DNA of 64,000 bases from Sphingomonas adhaesiva (GCF_002374855.1 NZ_NWVC01000001.1:310001-374000); one strand, 5' to 3'. Positions 16,276 to 25,980 are shown, counted from the stretch's first letter. The notes: generated from the letters alone by a model not told the origin. Numbers and translations: made by a program.

Positions 16276-17928
16276 ATGTCCGACTCCCTCGATCTGGGCG
16301 CGCCCCCTGCGCCACCGGCCGGCGCGCAGCCGTATCGCGTGCTGGCGCGCAAATACCGGCCGCAGAGCTTCGACGCGCTGATCGGTCAGGACGCGATGGT
16401 CCAGACGCTGGCCAATGCGATCAAGCGCGACCGGATCGCCCACGCCTTCCTGCTGACCGGGGTGCGCGGGGTGGGCAAGACCAGCACCGCGCGGCTGATT
16501 GCCAAGGCGCTCAACTGTATCGGCCCCGACGGGCAGGGCGGGGCGACGATCGCGCCGTGCGGGGTGTGCGAGCCGTGTCGCGCGATCGCCGAGGGGCGCC
16601 ATATCGACGTGATCGAGATGGACGCCGCCAGCCACACCGGCATCGACGACATCCGCGAGATCATCGAGGCGTCGCGCTATGCCGCGGTGTCGGCGCGCTA
16701 CAAGATCTACATCATCGACGAAGTCCACATGCTGTCGAAGGCCGCGTTCAACGGCCTGCTCAAGACGCTGGAGGAGCCGCCAGCGCACGTAAAGTTCCTG
16801 TTCGCCACCACGGAGGTGAACAAGGTGCCCGTGACCGTCCTCTCGCGCTGCCAGCGGTTCGACCTGCGCCGCATCCCGGCCGAGCTGCTCGCGAAGCATT
16901 TTGCGCATGTGGTCGCGGCGGAGGGCGCCGAGGCCGAGCCGGAGGCGCTGGCGCTGATCGCGCGCGCGGCGGAAGGGTCGGCGCGCGATGGCCTGTCGAT
17001 CCTCGACCAGGCGATCGCGCATGCCGACATGGCGGGCGGCGGGGTGCGCGCCGATGCGGTGCGCGACATGCTGGGCCTGTCGGATCGCAATGCGGTGCGC
17101 GACCTGCTGGCGCTGATCCTGGCCGGTGACGCGCCCGGCGCGCTGGCGGCGATCCGCCGGCAATATGACCTGGGCGTCGATCCGCTGGGCGTGATCCGCG
17201 CGTTGATGGAGGCGGTGCACGGCATCACGCAGGTGAAGGTCGGCGCGCCCGACGATCCGGCGCAGCCGGTGGAGGAACGCGCCGCCTATCGCGACTGGGC
17301 GGGCACGCTGTCCTTCCCCGCGCTCCACCGACTGTGGCAATTGTTCCTGAAGGGGCATGAGGAGGTCGCGCGGGCCGCGCTGCCGATCGAGACCGCCGAA
17401 ATGGCGATCCTGCGCGCGATCCACGCGTCGACCTTGCCCGATCCCGCCGATCTGGCGCGGCGGCTGGCGCAGGGCGGGCCGCTGCCGGCGGTCACCGCTG
17501 CCGCGCCGCCCCCGGCCGCGCCTGCGCCTGCAACGCCGCCCGCTCCGGCCGATCGTGTGCCGGGCGAATTCGCCGGCGTGCTGGCGCTGCTGGACGAGAT
17601 CGGGAAGCTCGACCTGCTGGTCCGGCTGAAGCGCGGCGCCAGCCTGGTTAGCTACAAGCCGGGCGAGATCGTGCTGAGCGGCAATCGCCCGCTGTCGACC
17701 GACACGCTCGGCGATCTGGCGGCGGTGCTGCGCGAGGCGACGGGCAAGCCGTGGCAGATCTCGATGGCGGACCTTCCCGGCGCGCCGACCGTCTTCGAAG
17801 CGGAACAGGATGTGGTACAGGCGCGCCACGACGCCGCGCGCGCGCATCCGGTGGTCGATGCCGCGTTCCAGGCGTTTCCCGATGCCGAACTGATCGAACC
17901 CAAACCAGCCAAGCGGAGTATCACGTGA
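16276..17928 (+). CDS. dnaX: DNA polymerase III subunit tau/gamma
   Basis: The clamp-loader ATPase, 550 residues. N-terminal YRVLARKYRPQSFDALIGQ, Walker A GVRGVGKTSTAR, a Cys4 zinc site (CIGP ... CGVCEPCRAI), Walker B IIDEVHML, sensor 1 FATTEVNKVPVTVLSRCQRF, then a collar domain, a Pro/Ala-rich linker (about 415-440) and a C-terminal tau region. The ATG at 16276 is preferred over a GTG at 16258. Its stop overlaps the ybaB start, a conserved pair. I did not identify a programmed frameshift site for gamma. Confidence 0.95.
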   Translation: MSDSLDLGAPPAPPAGAQPYRVLARKYRPQSFDALIGQDAMVQTLANAIKRDRIAHAFLLTGVRGVGKTSTARLIAKALNCIGPDGQGGATIAPCGVCEPCRAIAEGRHIDVIEMDAASHTGIDDIREIIEASRYAAVSARYKIYIIDEVHMLSKAAFNGLLKTLEEPPAHVKFLFATTEVNKVPVTVLSRCQRFDLRRIPAELLAKHFAHVVAAEGAEAEPEALALIARAAEGSARDGLSILDQAIAHADMAGGGVRADAVRDMLGLSDRNAVRDLLALILAGDAPGALAAIRRQYDLGVDPLGVIRALMEAVHGITQVKVGAPDDPAQPVEERAAYRDWAGTLSFPALHRLWQLFLKGHEEVARAALPIETAEMAILRAIHASTLPDPADLARRLAQGGPLPAVTAAAPPPAAPAPATPPAPADRVPGEFAGVLALLDEIGKLDLLVRLKRGASLVSYKPGEIVLSGNRPLSTDTLGDLAAVLREATGKPWQISMADLPGAPTVFEAEQDVVQARHDAARAHPVVDAAFQAFPDAELIEPKPAKRSIT

Positions 17929-18248
17929 AGGATATCAACGACATCCTGGCCATGGCGCAGAACGTCCAGAACGAACTGCAAAAGGCGCAGGACAGCCTCG
18001 ACACGATCGAGGTCGAAGGCGCTGCGGGCGGCGGGCTGGTCAAGGTCAAGGCGTCCGCCAAGGGCCGGATCATCGCGGTCGCGATCGACGATTCGCTGAT
18101 CGTCCCGTCCGAAAAGCAGATGCTGGAGGATCTGGTCGCCGCCGCGTTCAACGATGCGCGCGCGAAGGCGGACGCGGCGTCCTCCGCCGAAATGGCGAAG
18201 ATGACCAGCGGCCTGCCGCTGCCGCCGGGGTTCAAGCTGCCGTTCTGA
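17925..18248 (+). CDS. ybaB: Nucleoid-associated protein, YbaB/EbfC family
   Basis: 107 residues starting with a GTG inside the dnaX stop (GTGA) after GCGGAG. It has the helical N-terminus (ILAMAQNVQNELQKAQDSL), the central beta sheet (VKVKASAKGRIIAVAIDDSLI) and the C-terminal LPLPPGFKLPF typical of the family. These dimeric proteins bind DNA and are encoded next to dnaX (often with recR) in most bacteria. Confidence 0.95.
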   Translation: MKDINDILAMAQNVQNELQKAQDSLDTIEVEGAAGGGLVKVKASAKGRIIAVAIDDSLIVPSEKQMLEDLVAAAFNDARAKADAASSAEMAKMTSGLPLPPGFKLPF

Positions 18249-18326
18249 TCCACGCGGAACTGCTTGCGAAGGCGGAACAATCCCGGGGCGTGTCGATTTG
18301 TGGCTAATCCATGACAGGAGGATGCC

Positions 18327-18566
18327 ATGACGGACGACCGGGTAACGCAGACGCCGCATACCACGATCATCGAGCGCCGCGGTGGCGGCGGTGGCGGATT
18401 GCTGATCGGTGCCGCGATCCTGGTTGCGGTGCTGGTCGCCGCCTATTTCGTGCTGATGCGCGGCGACAGCGAAACCGCCAAGAACAACGCGATCACGTCG
18501 GCCGCGCAGAGCGTCGAGAAGACCGCCGACAAGGCCGGCAGCGCGATCGACGGCGCGACGAAGTAA
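18327..18566 (+). CDS. Small single-pass membrane protein
   Basis: 79 residues: a polar N-terminus, a Gly run (GGGGGG), one transmembrane helix (about 25-43, LLIGAAILVAVLVAAYFVLM) and a charged Ala/Lys-rich tail that could form a helix. It is preceded by an AGGAGG ribosome site. No known family; similar short proteins with a Gly-rich juxtamembrane segment are common in sphingomonads. Confidence 0.65.
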   Translation: MTDDRVTQTPHTTIIERRGGGGGGLLIGAAILVAVLVAAYFVLMRGDSETAKNNAITSAAQSVEKTADKAGSAIDGATK

Positions 18567-18595
18567 CGCCCCGGTTCGCGACGAACACGCGCTAC

Positions 18596-18689
18596 GTCAT
18601 GCCGGACTTGATCCGGCATCCATGTTTCCGCAAGCGCACACATCATTGCTCTTGCGGCAACATGGACCCCGGCCTTCGCCGGGGTGACG
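18596..18689. repeat. Dispersed intergenic repeat, full copy
   Basis: Left part GTCATGCCGGACTTGATCCGGCAT is a palindrome; the right part GACCCCGGCCTTCGCCGGGGTGAC is a second palindrome. Between them GTTTCCGCAAG and CTTGCGGCAAC are near-complementary. The whole can fold as a long branched hairpin. Related copies lie at 12,051, 16,102 and 40,550. Confidence 0.75.
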
Positions 18690-18748
18690 TGCTTTTTGTC
18701 GCATAACGTGCGGCCGGAGGACGCCTTCAGCGGCGCCGCCGCCCGACC

Positions 18749-19423
18749 TCACTTCAGGCAGCTATCCAGCCCCGCGCGTCGCACCACCCCCACATAGCGC
18801 GAGAGCGCATTGCCGTGCCGCCGCACGAACCCGCGCGGATCGACCGCCTCGCGCTTCTTGGGCAACGGCAGGACAGCGGCGATCCGCCCCGCCTCCATCG
18901 GCGTCAGCGTCGCGGCGGAATGCCCGAAATACCGCTCGGCGCCCGCTTCGACACCGTAGGTGCCGATGCCCGTTTCGGCGATGTTGAGGTACACTTCCAT
19001 GATCCGCCGCTTGCCCCAGATCGCCTCGATCAGGACGGTGAACCATGCCTCCAGCGCCTTGCGGATATAGCCGCCGCCCTGGAACAGGAACGCGTTCTTC
19101 GCGGTCTGCTGGCTGATCGTCGATCCGCCGCGGATGCGCCCGCCCTCCATGTTGCTCTTCGCCGCGGCGGCGATCCCGCGCCAGTCGAAGCCGTGGTGCG
19201 AACAGAAGCGCGCATCCTCCCCCGCGATCGCCGCGCGCGGCATGTCGGGGTCGATCCGCGACAGCGGCGTCCAGTCCTTGGTGATCGAATGGCCGGAGAT
19301 CAGGTCGCCCGCCATCGTGAAGGTGAACGGCGGGGGGACGACCGCATAGATCGCCACCCACAGCACCGAGACGATGACGAAGCCGATGACGACCTTGAGC
19401 AGCAGGCGAAGCGCGAACAGCAT
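18749..19423 (-). CDS. mtgA: Monofunctional peptidoglycan glycosyltransferase
   Basis: 224 residues, a stand-alone GT51 transglycosylase polymerising lipid II in the periplasm. One N-terminal membrane anchor (about 5-27), then the GT51 motifs: AGEDARFCSHHGFDW (catalytic Glu), GGSTISQQTAKNAFL, KRRIMEVYLNIAETG and the VEAGAERYFGHSA segment. No transpeptidase domain follows, so it is MtgA rather than a class A PBP. Confidence 0.93.
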   Translation of the reverse strand: MLFALRLLLKVVIGFVIVSVLWVAIYAVVPPPFTFTMAGDLISGHSITKDWTPLSRIDPDMPRAAIAGEDARFCSHHGFDWRGIAAAAKSNMEGGRIRGGSTISQQTAKNAFLFQGGGYIRKALEAWFTVLIEAIWGKRRIMEVYLNIAETGIGTYGVEAGAERYFGHSAATLTPMEAGRIAAVLPLPKKREAVDPRGFVRRHGNALSRYVGVVRRAGLDSCLK

Positions 19424-19474
19424 GATCGCGCTTCGCTAGCCGATTGTGACGGGCAAGTCAGCGGGGTGAACCGC

Positions 19475-20299
19475 TCACCGGCCCAGGAAGGTCAGCAGGT
19501 CGCGCGTCAGCCGCTCGCCCTCGGTCGCGAACAGGCCGTGCGGCGCACCGTCATATTCCACCAGCTGCGCGTTCGCGATCCCGCGCGCCGCCTGCCGCCC
19601 GCTGGCGTCGATCGGAACGGTCTTGTCCGCGGTGCCGTGCAGCACCAGCGTGGGCACGCGAAACGCGGGCAGGTCGCCGCGGAAATCGGTGTGGCCGAAG
19701 CTTTCGGCGCATTTCAGCGTCGGTTGCAGCCCGGCCTGCATCGCCAGCCGCCACGCCCAGTCCAGCGTCGCATCGCTGACCGGGCTGGTGATATAGCCCA
19801 CGCCGAAAAAGTCCTTGAAGAAATTGCGGAAGAACTCCGGCCGGTCCTTCGCGATGCCGTCGGCGATCTGCTGCAGCGTCTCTTCGGGGACGCCGTCGGG
19901 ATTGTCCTCGGTCTGGAGCATGTAGGGGACCACCGAGCTGATCAGCCCGGCGGCGACCACGCCCTTGCCGTCGTAACGGCTCATGTAGCGCGCCACCTCG
20001 CCCCCGCCCATCGAGAAGCCGACGAGGGTCAGGTCGCTGCCAACCCCCGCGGCCTGGATCACGTCGGCCAGATCGTCGGTCAGCGTGTCATAGTCGTAGC
20101 CGTGCCACGGCTGCCCAGAGCGGCCGAACCCACGCCGGTCATAGGCGATCGCACGGAACCCCGCATCGGCCAGCGCCTTCATCTGCGGGTCCCAGCTGTC
20201 CGACGACAGCGGCCAGCCGTGGATCAGGACGACCGGGCGCCCTTCGCCCCAGTCCTTGACGTAGATGTCGGTGCCGTCGCGGGTCTTGACGTAAGGCAT
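19475..20299 (-). CDS. Alpha/beta hydrolase (non-haem haloperoxidase/esterase type)
   Basis: 274 residues with an intact triad pattern: oxyanion HGWPLSSDSW, nucleophile elbow GFSMGGGE (Ser), Asp in LVLHGTADKTVP, and His in YDGAPHGLFATEG. The closest general resemblance is to cofactor-free chloroperoxidases, many of which are esterases in practice. No signal peptide. It lies downstream of aroB on the same strand with a 63-base gap. Confidence 0.88.
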   Translation of the reverse strand: MPYVKTRDGTDIYVKDWGEGRPVVLIHGWPLSSDSWDPQMKALADAGFRAIAYDRRGFGRSGQPWHGYDYDTLTDDLADVIQAAGVGSDLTLVGFSMGGGEVARYMSRYDGKGVVAAGLISSVVPYMLQTEDNPDGVPEETLQQIADGIAKDRPEFFRNFFKDFFGVGYITSPVSDATLDWAWRLAMQAGLQPTLKCAESFGHTDFRGDLPAFRVPTLVLHGTADKTVPIDASGRQAARGIANAQLVEYDGAPHGLFATEGERLTRDLLTFLGR

Positions 20300-20362
20300 G
20301 GGAAACTCCGCCGATCGAGGGTCATGAGCGACCCGAACGCGGCGTCTCCCCGCGCGTTCCCA

Positions 20363-21484
20363 TTAGCCGGCGGCCGCCAGGAACGCCTCGACGCGATCCA
20401 GCGCGACGGTGCGGTCCAGGTACGTCCGCCCGATGCCGTTCGCCAGCAGGAAGGGCAGGGTGCCGGCGGCCATTTTCTTGTCGTGGCGCATATGCTCGAC
20501 CAGCCGCGCGGCCGGCGCGGCGATCCCGGCGGCCGCCAGCCCGTCGGGCAGCCCGCTGGCGCGCCAGTGCGCGGCGACGCGCGCGGCATCCTCCGCCGGG
20601 CAGCGACCCGTCTCGGCGGAAAAGGCGAAGGCCAGCGCGCAGCCCGCCGCCACCGCCTCGCCATGCAGCAGCCGGTCGGAAAAGCCCGCCTCCGCCTCCA
20701 GCGCGTGGCCGAAGGTATGGCCCAGGTTGAGCAGCGCGCGGCGCCCGGTCGTCTCGAATTCGTCCTCGCCGACGATCCGCGCCTTGGCGGCGACCGAATG
20801 CGCGATCGCGTGGGTGCGCGCCGCCGCGTCGCCCGCCAGCAGCGCCGCACCGTTCGCCTCGCACCAGGCGAAGAACTCCGCGTCGTCGATCAACCCGTAT
20901 TTGACGACCTCGGCATAGCCGGCGCGCACCTGCCGCGCGGGCAGCGTGTCGAGCACGTCGGGGTCGATCAGCACCATCGCGGGCTGGTGGAACGCGCCGA
21001 TGAGGTTCTTGCCCGCGCGCGCGTTGATCCCGGTCTTGCCGCCGACCGACGAATCGACCTGCGCCAGCAGGGTGGTGGGGATCTGCACGAAGCCGCAGCC
21101 GCGCTTCAGGATCGCGGTGGCGAAGCCCACCAGGTCGCCGATCACCCCGCCGCCCAGCGCAATGACATGGTCGCCGCGCTCGACCGCCAGCGCCAGCAGC
21201 TCGTCGGTCAGCCGCTCCAGCGTGCCCCAGCTTTTCGATCCCTCGCCCGCGGGCAGCACGATCGCGCGGTGCGGTACGCCCGCGGCGTCCAGCGATGCCT
21301 GCAACGTCGCCAGATGCCCTGCGACATTCTCGTCCGCCACGATCGGCATCGCCCGTCCGCGCGCGATCGGCGCCAGCAAATCGCCCGCGCGCGCCAGCAA
21401 CCCCGCCTCGATCCGCACGTCGTAGCTGCGCTCGCCCAGCGCCACGGGCACGGTGATGCCCTTGTCGATCGCGATATTCGTCAT
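20363..21484 (-). CDS. aroB: 3-dehydroquinate synthase
   Basis: 373 residues, second step of the shikimate pathway. NAD site GGGVIGDLVGFAT, substrate and metal residues in VQIPTTLLAQVDSSVGGKTG and NLIGAFHQP, and the zinc ligands in GHTFGHALEAE and LLHGEAVAAG. Its start overlaps the aroK stop (ATGA), a common co-translated pair. Confidence 0.95.
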   Translation of the reverse strand: MTNIAIDKGITVPVALGERSYDVRIEAGLLARAGDLLAPIARGRAMPIVADENVAGHLATLQASLDAAGVPHRAIVLPAGEGSKSWGTLERLTDELLALAVERGDHVIALGGGVIGDLVGFATAILKRGCGFVQIPTTLLAQVDSSVGGKTGINARAGKNLIGAFHQPAMVLIDPDVLDTLPARQVRAGYAEVVKYGLIDDAEFFAWCEANGAALLAGDAAARTHAIAHSVAAKARIVGEDEFETTGRRALLNLGHTFGHALEAEAGFSDRLLHGEAVAAGCALAFAFSAETGRCPAEDAARVAAHWRASGLPDGLAAAGIAAPAARLVEHMRHDKKMAAGTLPFLLANGIGRTYLDRTVALDRVEAFLAAAG

Positions 21485-22035
21485 TTACCGATCGCCTTCA
21501 TGATCGCGCGCACGGTGATGTCGTGCGGCGCATTGCCGCTGGCGACCCGCAGGTGCGCCTGGGCGTAGAGCGGATTGCGCACCGCGGCGAGATCGCGCAG
21601 CACCTGCGCCGGGTCGCGTCCGCGCAGCAGCGGGCGGGTGTCGCGCCGCCCGACGCGGTCGACCAGCACCTCGACCGGCGCGTCGAGCCAGATCGCCAGC
21701 GCGTCGGACAGGATCAGCGCGCGCGTCTCGTCGTTGACGAACGCGCCGCCGCCGGTCGCGATCACCTTGGCCCGGCCGTCGATCAGCCGCTGGATCACGC
21801 GGCGCTCGCCGTCGCGGAAATGCGCCTCGCCGAATTTCGCGAAGATGTCGCTGATCGTCATGCCCGCGGCATGTTCGATCTCATGATCGGCATCGACGAA
21901 CGCCAGCCCCAGCCGCGCCGCCAGCCGCCGCCCCACCGTGGACTTGCCCGCGCCCATCAGCCCCACCAGCACGATCGGCTGGCCGGTCCATCGCGGCTTT
22001 TCCGGGGGACGGGGAACGGGCGGGCTTTGCAACAT
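21481..22035 (-). CDS. aroK: Shikimate kinase
   Basis: 184 residues; phosphorylates shikimate. Walker A GLMGAGKSTVGRRL, the DADHEIE substrate segment, GERRVIQRLI, GGGAFV and the lid arginines in RDTRPLLRG. The ATG at 22035 was chosen because the coding character ends there; a much longer in-frame reading runs antisense to the next genes. It precedes and overlaps aroB. Confidence 0.94.
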   Translation of the reverse strand: MLQSPPVPRPPEKPRWTGQPIVLVGLMGAGKSTVGRRLAARLGLAFVDADHEIEHAAGMTISDIFAKFGEAHFRDGERRVIQRLIDGRAKVIATGGGAFVNDETRALILSDALAIWLDAPVEVLVDRVGRRDTRPLLRGRDPAQVLRDLAAVRNPLYAQAHLRVASGNAPHDITVRAIMKAIGK

Positions 22036-22148
22036 CGTCCGCCGGGCTATACAGCGCACGTCGGCCGCGGCAACAGACCGTGCGCACCCGTTGCCGGGCG
22101 CCGGGCTGGTGTCCGGCCCGGTATCTGGCACGTTGTTAGGTGAAGTCC

Positions 22149-22286
22149 ATGTCCCGGTTGCTCGTCTCCCTGATCGTCTTGCTGGTCGTCGTGCTGGGGG
22201 CGTTGTTCTTCCTGGCGGGCCGCGCCACCGAACGTCCCACCACGCGCGTGGAAAAGGTGGTCGAGCTTGGCAACCTCGCGAATTAA
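22149..22286 (+). CDS. Very small single-pass membrane protein
   Basis: A 45-residue open frame, MSRLLVSLIVLLVVVLGALF followed by a polar tail ending KVVELGNLAN. One hydrophobic helix spans about 4-23. It is followed at once by a secreted protein gene whose TTG start overlaps it by 20 bases, arguing that it is real and co-translated. No family known. Confidence 0.6.
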   Translation: MSRLLVSLIVLLVVVLGALFFLAGRATERPTTRVEKVVELGNLAN

Positions 22287-24045
22287 GCGGGCGCTCGCCG
22301 GGGCCGGCGCGGCGCTGGCGTTCGGCGCGGCGGCGCTGGCGCAGCAACAGCAGCAGCGGCCGGAATCGCTGCTTCCCCCCGGTTTCGGCGATCCCGCGCC
22401 CGCCCCGGCGCCGGCGCCCTCCGCCGCGCGCCCTGCGCCGGCCCCCACCGCCGCCGCGACCGGCACGTTCATCCAGCCGCTGCCCGGCGCGTCGGCGACG
22501 CCGCTGCCCGAACCGTCGCCCACCGCCAGCCCCACCGCGCTCGCCACCCCGCGCTACGTGCTGCCGGCGTCGGCGCGCCGCTCGCTGGCGCTGGTCGGCG
22601 CGGCGGATTCGTTCCGCCGCGATGCCTTCGGCGGGGCGGACGGGCGCTATCTGGAAATCGTGATGCGCCGGCTGTCGGCGCCGCTGCCGTCGCGCTGGCT
22701 GTCGATCGCGCTGCGCCGGCTGCTGGTGGCGCGGGTCGACACGCCGCGCGGGGTCGACGGCGCGGATTTCGCCGCGGAGCGCGCGTGGCTGCTGCTGCGG
22801 ATGGGCGAATCGGTCGGCGCGCGCGCGGTCGTGCAGGCGGTCGATACCGATCGCGTCACGCCTAAGCTGCGGCAGGTGTGGATGCAGGCCGCGCTGGCGA
22901 ACGGCGATCCGGGCGCGCTGTGCCCGCTGGCCCCGGGCGCGGGCGACAGCGAGCGCGGCTGGGTGGTGGCGCGCGCGATGTGCGCCGGGCTGACCGGCGA
23001 CGCGCGCGGCCGCACGCTGATCGCCGATGCGCGGCGGCAGCGGGTGGCGAGCGGCATCGACCTGCAACTGGCGCAGAAGGTGATGGGCGCGGGCGTCGAC
23101 AGCCGCCAGGCGATCACCGTCGACTGGACGCCGGTGGTGCAGCTGACCGCATGGCGCTTCGGGCTGGCGGTCGCCACCGGCGCGACGGTGCCCGACGAAC
23201 TCTATGGAACCGTCGGTGCGCAGGTGAACGGCTGGCGCGCGCTGGCGCCGGGCATCCCGCTGATCCAGCGCGCCGCCGCGGCGGATCGTGCCGCGGCGAT
23301 GGGCGTCGTCAGCAGCGCCGCGCTGGTCGACCTTTATTCCGCGCTGGCCGATGCCGATGACGTGCCCGGCGCGCTGACCCGCACCACCAACGGCCTGCGC
23401 GACGCCTATGTCGCGAGCGACGACGGCGCGCGGCTGTCGGCGCTGGGCGCGCTGTGGGACGAAGGCTCGGACGACGCGGGGCGCTATGCCCGGCTGATCC
23501 TGACCGCGCGTGCCGCCGCGCGCGTCACCCCGCGCGCCGGGGTGGATCAGGCCGACCGGCTGGTCGCCGCGATGCTGTCGGCGGGGATGGATCGCACCGC
23601 GCTGCGCTGGCAACCCTATGCGCGCGCCGGGGGCGATGCCTGGGCGATGCTGCTGCTCGCCGATCCCGACGCGCGGGGCATCCGCCCCGGCAGCATCATC
23701 GGCGATTACGCGCCCGACGGCGCGTCGGCGCAGCGCAAGAAGCAGCTGTTCTTCGCCGCATTGGCGGGGCTGGGCCGGCTGTCGGCGGCGGATATCGAGG
23801 AGAATGCCGCGACGCTCGACGTGCGGATCGGATCGCCCAACGGCTGGACGCGCGCGATCGACCGGGCGGCGGCGGAGGGGCAGGCGGGCACCGTCCTCCT
23901 GCTGGCGGCGACGGGGATGCAGGCGGGCAACTGGCGCGCGGTGCCGCCGGCGGCGCTGTACCGTGCGCTGCGCAGCCTGCGCGCGGTCGGGCTGGACGGC
24001 GAGGCGCGGATGATCGCGGCCGAGGCGATCGCGCGGCTGGCATGA
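22267..24045 (+). CDS. Secreted Ala-rich protein of unknown function (helical repeats likely)
   Basis: 592 residues. A signal peptide (ALAGAGAALAFGAAALAQ) is followed by Gln, Pro and Ala-rich low complexity to about residue 95, then a long Ala/Leu-rich, mostly helical domain with paired-helix character, resembling TPR or Sel1-like arrays without a clear consensus. The TTG at 22267 gives the signal peptide directly. It sits between a small membrane protein and xerD, overlapping both, so this is one operon. A periplasmic scaffold is a guess. Confidence 0.7.
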   Translation: MATSRIKRALAGAGAALAFGAAALAQQQQQRPESLLPPGFGDPAPAPAPAPSAARPAPAPTAAATGTFIQPLPGASATPLPEPSPTASPTALATPRYVLPASARRSLALVGAADSFRRDAFGGADGRYLEIVMRRLSAPLPSRWLSIALRRLLVARVDTPRGVDGADFAAERAWLLLRMGESVGARAVVQAVDTDRVTPKLRQVWMQAALANGDPGALCPLAPGAGDSERGWVVARAMCAGLTGDARGRTLIADARRQRVASGIDLQLAQKVMGAGVDSRQAITVDWTPVVQLTAWRFGLAVATGATVPDELYGTVGAQVNGWRALAPGIPLIQRAAAADRAAAMGVVSSAALVDLYSALADADDVPGALTRTTNGLRDAYVASDDGARLSALGALWDEGSDDAGRYARLILTARAAARVTPRAGVDQADRLVAAMLSAGMDRTALRWQPYARAGGDAWAMLLLADPDARGIRPGSIIGDYAPDGASAQRKKQLFFAALAGLGRLSAADIEENAATLDVRIGSPNGWTRAIDRAAAEGQAGTVLLLAATGMQAGNWRAVPPAALYRALRSLRAVGLDGEARMIAAEAIARLA

Positions 24046-24962
24046 CGATCGCGGTCGGCGACCGCGCGGCGATCGACCGTTTCCTGGAGATGATGGCGGC
24101 GCAGGCGGGGGCAGCGGCGAACACGCTGGCCGCCTATCGCCGCGACCTGACGCTGGCGTCGGCGGATCTCGACGGCGGGCTGTCGCGCGCGGATGCCGCC
24201 GCGCTGGGGCGGCTGGCAGATGGGTGGCGCGACCTGTCGGGCGCGACGGTCGCACGCAAGGCCGCCGCGCTGCGCCGCTTCTTCGGCTTCCTGGCGGAGG
24301 AGGGCGACCGCCCGGACGATCCCTCGCCCGCGTTGCCGCGCCCGTCGACGCGCCGCCCGTTGCCGCGCACGCTGGGCCATGGCGATGTCGACCGGCTGTT
24401 CGCCGCGCTCGCCGCGCGGCTGGCGCGCGATCCGGTCATCCCCAACGACCTGCGGCTCGCCGCGCTGGTCGAGCTGCTGTACGGATCGGGGCTGCGCGCC
24501 AGCGAGCTGGTGTCGCTGCCGCGCAACGCGGTCCATCCCGACCGCCCGTTCCTGATCCTGAAGGGGAAGGGCGGGCGCGAGCGGCTGGTGCCGGTGTCGG
24601 ATCGCGCGCGTGCCGCAGTGGCGGCGTGGCGCGCGCATGTCGCGACCGACCGTGCGTTCCTGTTTCCCTCCGGCGCGACGCACATCTCGCGCGTGCGCCT
24701 GTTCCAGCTGGTCCGCGCCATCGCGGCGGAGGCGGGGATCGCGCCCGACCGGATCAGCCCGCACGTGCTGCGCCACGCCTTCGCCACCCATCTGCTGGAA
24801 GGGGGCGCGGACCTGCGCGCGCTCCAGACGATGCTGGGCCATGCCGATATCGCGACGACCGAAATCTACACCCATGTCGACACGCGCCGGCTGGTCGAGT
24901 TGGTCAACGAACGCCACCCGCTGGCAGAGGCGCTCGTTGACGCATCGGCGACACCGCCGTAA
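24042..24962 (+). CDS. xerD: Site-specific tyrosine recombinase XerD
   Basis: 306 residues. An N-terminal SAM-like DNA-binding domain and a catalytic domain with all expected residues: Arg in YGSGLRASELVSL, Lys in KGKGGRERLVPV, HVLRHAFATHLLEGG, LGHADIATTEIYTHV (His and nucleophile Tyr). Resolves chromosome dimers at dif with XerC. The start overlaps the upstream stop (ATGA). This is the complete recombinase with which the degenerate ones at 52.8-54.1 kb can be compared. Confidence 0.93.
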   Translation: MTIAVGDRAAIDRFLEMMAAQAGAAANTLAAYRRDLTLASADLDGGLSRADAAALGRLADGWRDLSGATVARKAAALRRFFGFLAEEGDRPDDPSPALPRPSTRRPLPRTLGHGDVDRLFAALAARLARDPVIPNDLRLAALVELLYGSGLRASELVSLPRNAVHPDRPFLILKGKGGRERLVPVSDRARAAVAAWRAHVATDRAFLFPSGATHISRVRLFQLVRAIAAEAGIAPDRISPHVLRHAFATHLLEGGADLRALQTMLGHADIATTEIYTHVDTRRLVELVNERHPLAEALVDASATPP

Positions 24963-24971
24963 CGGCGCGCG

Positions 24972-25922
24972 ATGGCCAGTTTCCTCGACTTCGAAAAGCC
25001 CATTGCCGAGCTTCAGGCGCGCATCGACGAATTGCGCGATACCGGCGCCGACGGCGGCGTCGACATTTCCGCCGAGATCGCCAAGCTGCAGGGCAAGTCC
25101 GACAAGCTGCTGAAGGATACCTTCGCGAAGCTGACCCCGTGGCAGAAGACGCAGGTCGCGCGCCACCCCGAACGCCCGCATTTCAAGCACTACGTCGCCG
25201 GCCTGTTCGAGGAGTTCGTGCCGCTGGCGGGCGACCGCGCGTTCGGGGACGATCAGGCGATCCTGGGCGGCTTCGCCACGTTCCGCGGGCGGCGCATCAT
25301 GGTGCTGGGCCATGAAAAGGGCGACGATACCGCCAGCCGGCTGCGCCACAATTTCGGCATGGGAAAGCCGGAGGGCTATCGCAAGGCGATCCGCCTGATG
25401 GAGATGGCGGACCGGTTCGGCCTGCCGGTCGTCACGCTGGTCGATACCTCCGGCGCCTTCCCCGGCATCCAGGCCGAGGAGCGCGGCCAGGCCGAGGCGA
25501 TCGCGCGCTCGACCGAGGCGTGCCTGGGCCTGCGCGTGCCGCTGGTGTCGGCGGTGGTGGGTGAGGGCGGTTCGGGCGGCGCGATCGCGCTGGCCAGCGG
25601 CAATCGCGTGCTGATGTTCGAACATGCCGTCTATTCGGTGATCTCGCCGGAGGGCTGCGCCTCGATCCTGTGGCGCACCGCGGAGAGGGCCGCCGACGCG
25701 GCCGAGGCGATGAAGGTGACGGCGCAGGATCTGAAGGCGCTGGGCGTCGTCGATACGATCGTCCCCGAACCGCTGGGCGGCGCGCATCGCGATCCCGCCG
25801 GCGCGATCGCCGCGCTGGGCGATGCGATCGACAAGGCGCTGGCCGATCTGGGCAAGCTCGCCCCCGACGCGCTGGCGCGCGATCGCCGCGCGAAGTTCCT
25901 GGCGATGGGCCGCGTCGTCTGA
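24972..25922 (+). CDS. accA: Acetyl-CoA carboxylase carboxyltransferase subunit alpha
   Basis: 316 residues; with AccD it moves carboxyl from biotin to acetyl-CoA. Family start [18 protein letters not shown], then [53 protein letters not shown] and the [11 protein letters not shown] segment. It lies just after xerD in the same direction. Confidence 0.96.
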   Translation: MASFLDFEKPIAELQARIDELRDTGADGGVDISAEIAKLQGKSDKLLKDTFAKLTPWQKTQVARHPERPHFKHYVAGLFEEFVPLAGDRAFGDDQAILGGFATFRGRRIMVLGHEKGDDTASRLRHNFGMGKPEGYRKAIRLMEMADRFGLPVVTLVDTSGAFPGIQAEERGQAEAIARSTEACLGLRVPLVSAVVGEGGSGGAIALASGNRVLMFEHAVYSVISPEGCASILWRTAERAADAAEAMKVTAQDLKALGVVDTIVPEPLGGAHRDPAGAIAALGDAIDKALADLGKLAPDALARDRRAKFLAMGRVV

Positions 25923-25950
25923 CGCGCGCGCCAAGTCACGGCGGCGCATG

Positions 25951-25980
25951 AAAAGGGCGGCGGGAGTGATCCCGCCGCCC
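25951..25980 (-). terminator. Terminator between accA and the first Flp pilin gene
   Basis: A perfect 10-bp stem GGGCGGCGGG / CCCGCCGCCC (25955-25964, 25971-25980) followed on the minus strand by TTTT. It serves the minus-strand pilin gene and may also stop accA transcription. Confidence 0.8.

Noticed and set aside
24042..24962. XerD as the integrase of a mobile element
   Set aside because: It lies in a conserved core setting before accA with the housekeeping XerD motifs, far from the tRNA-bordered region.
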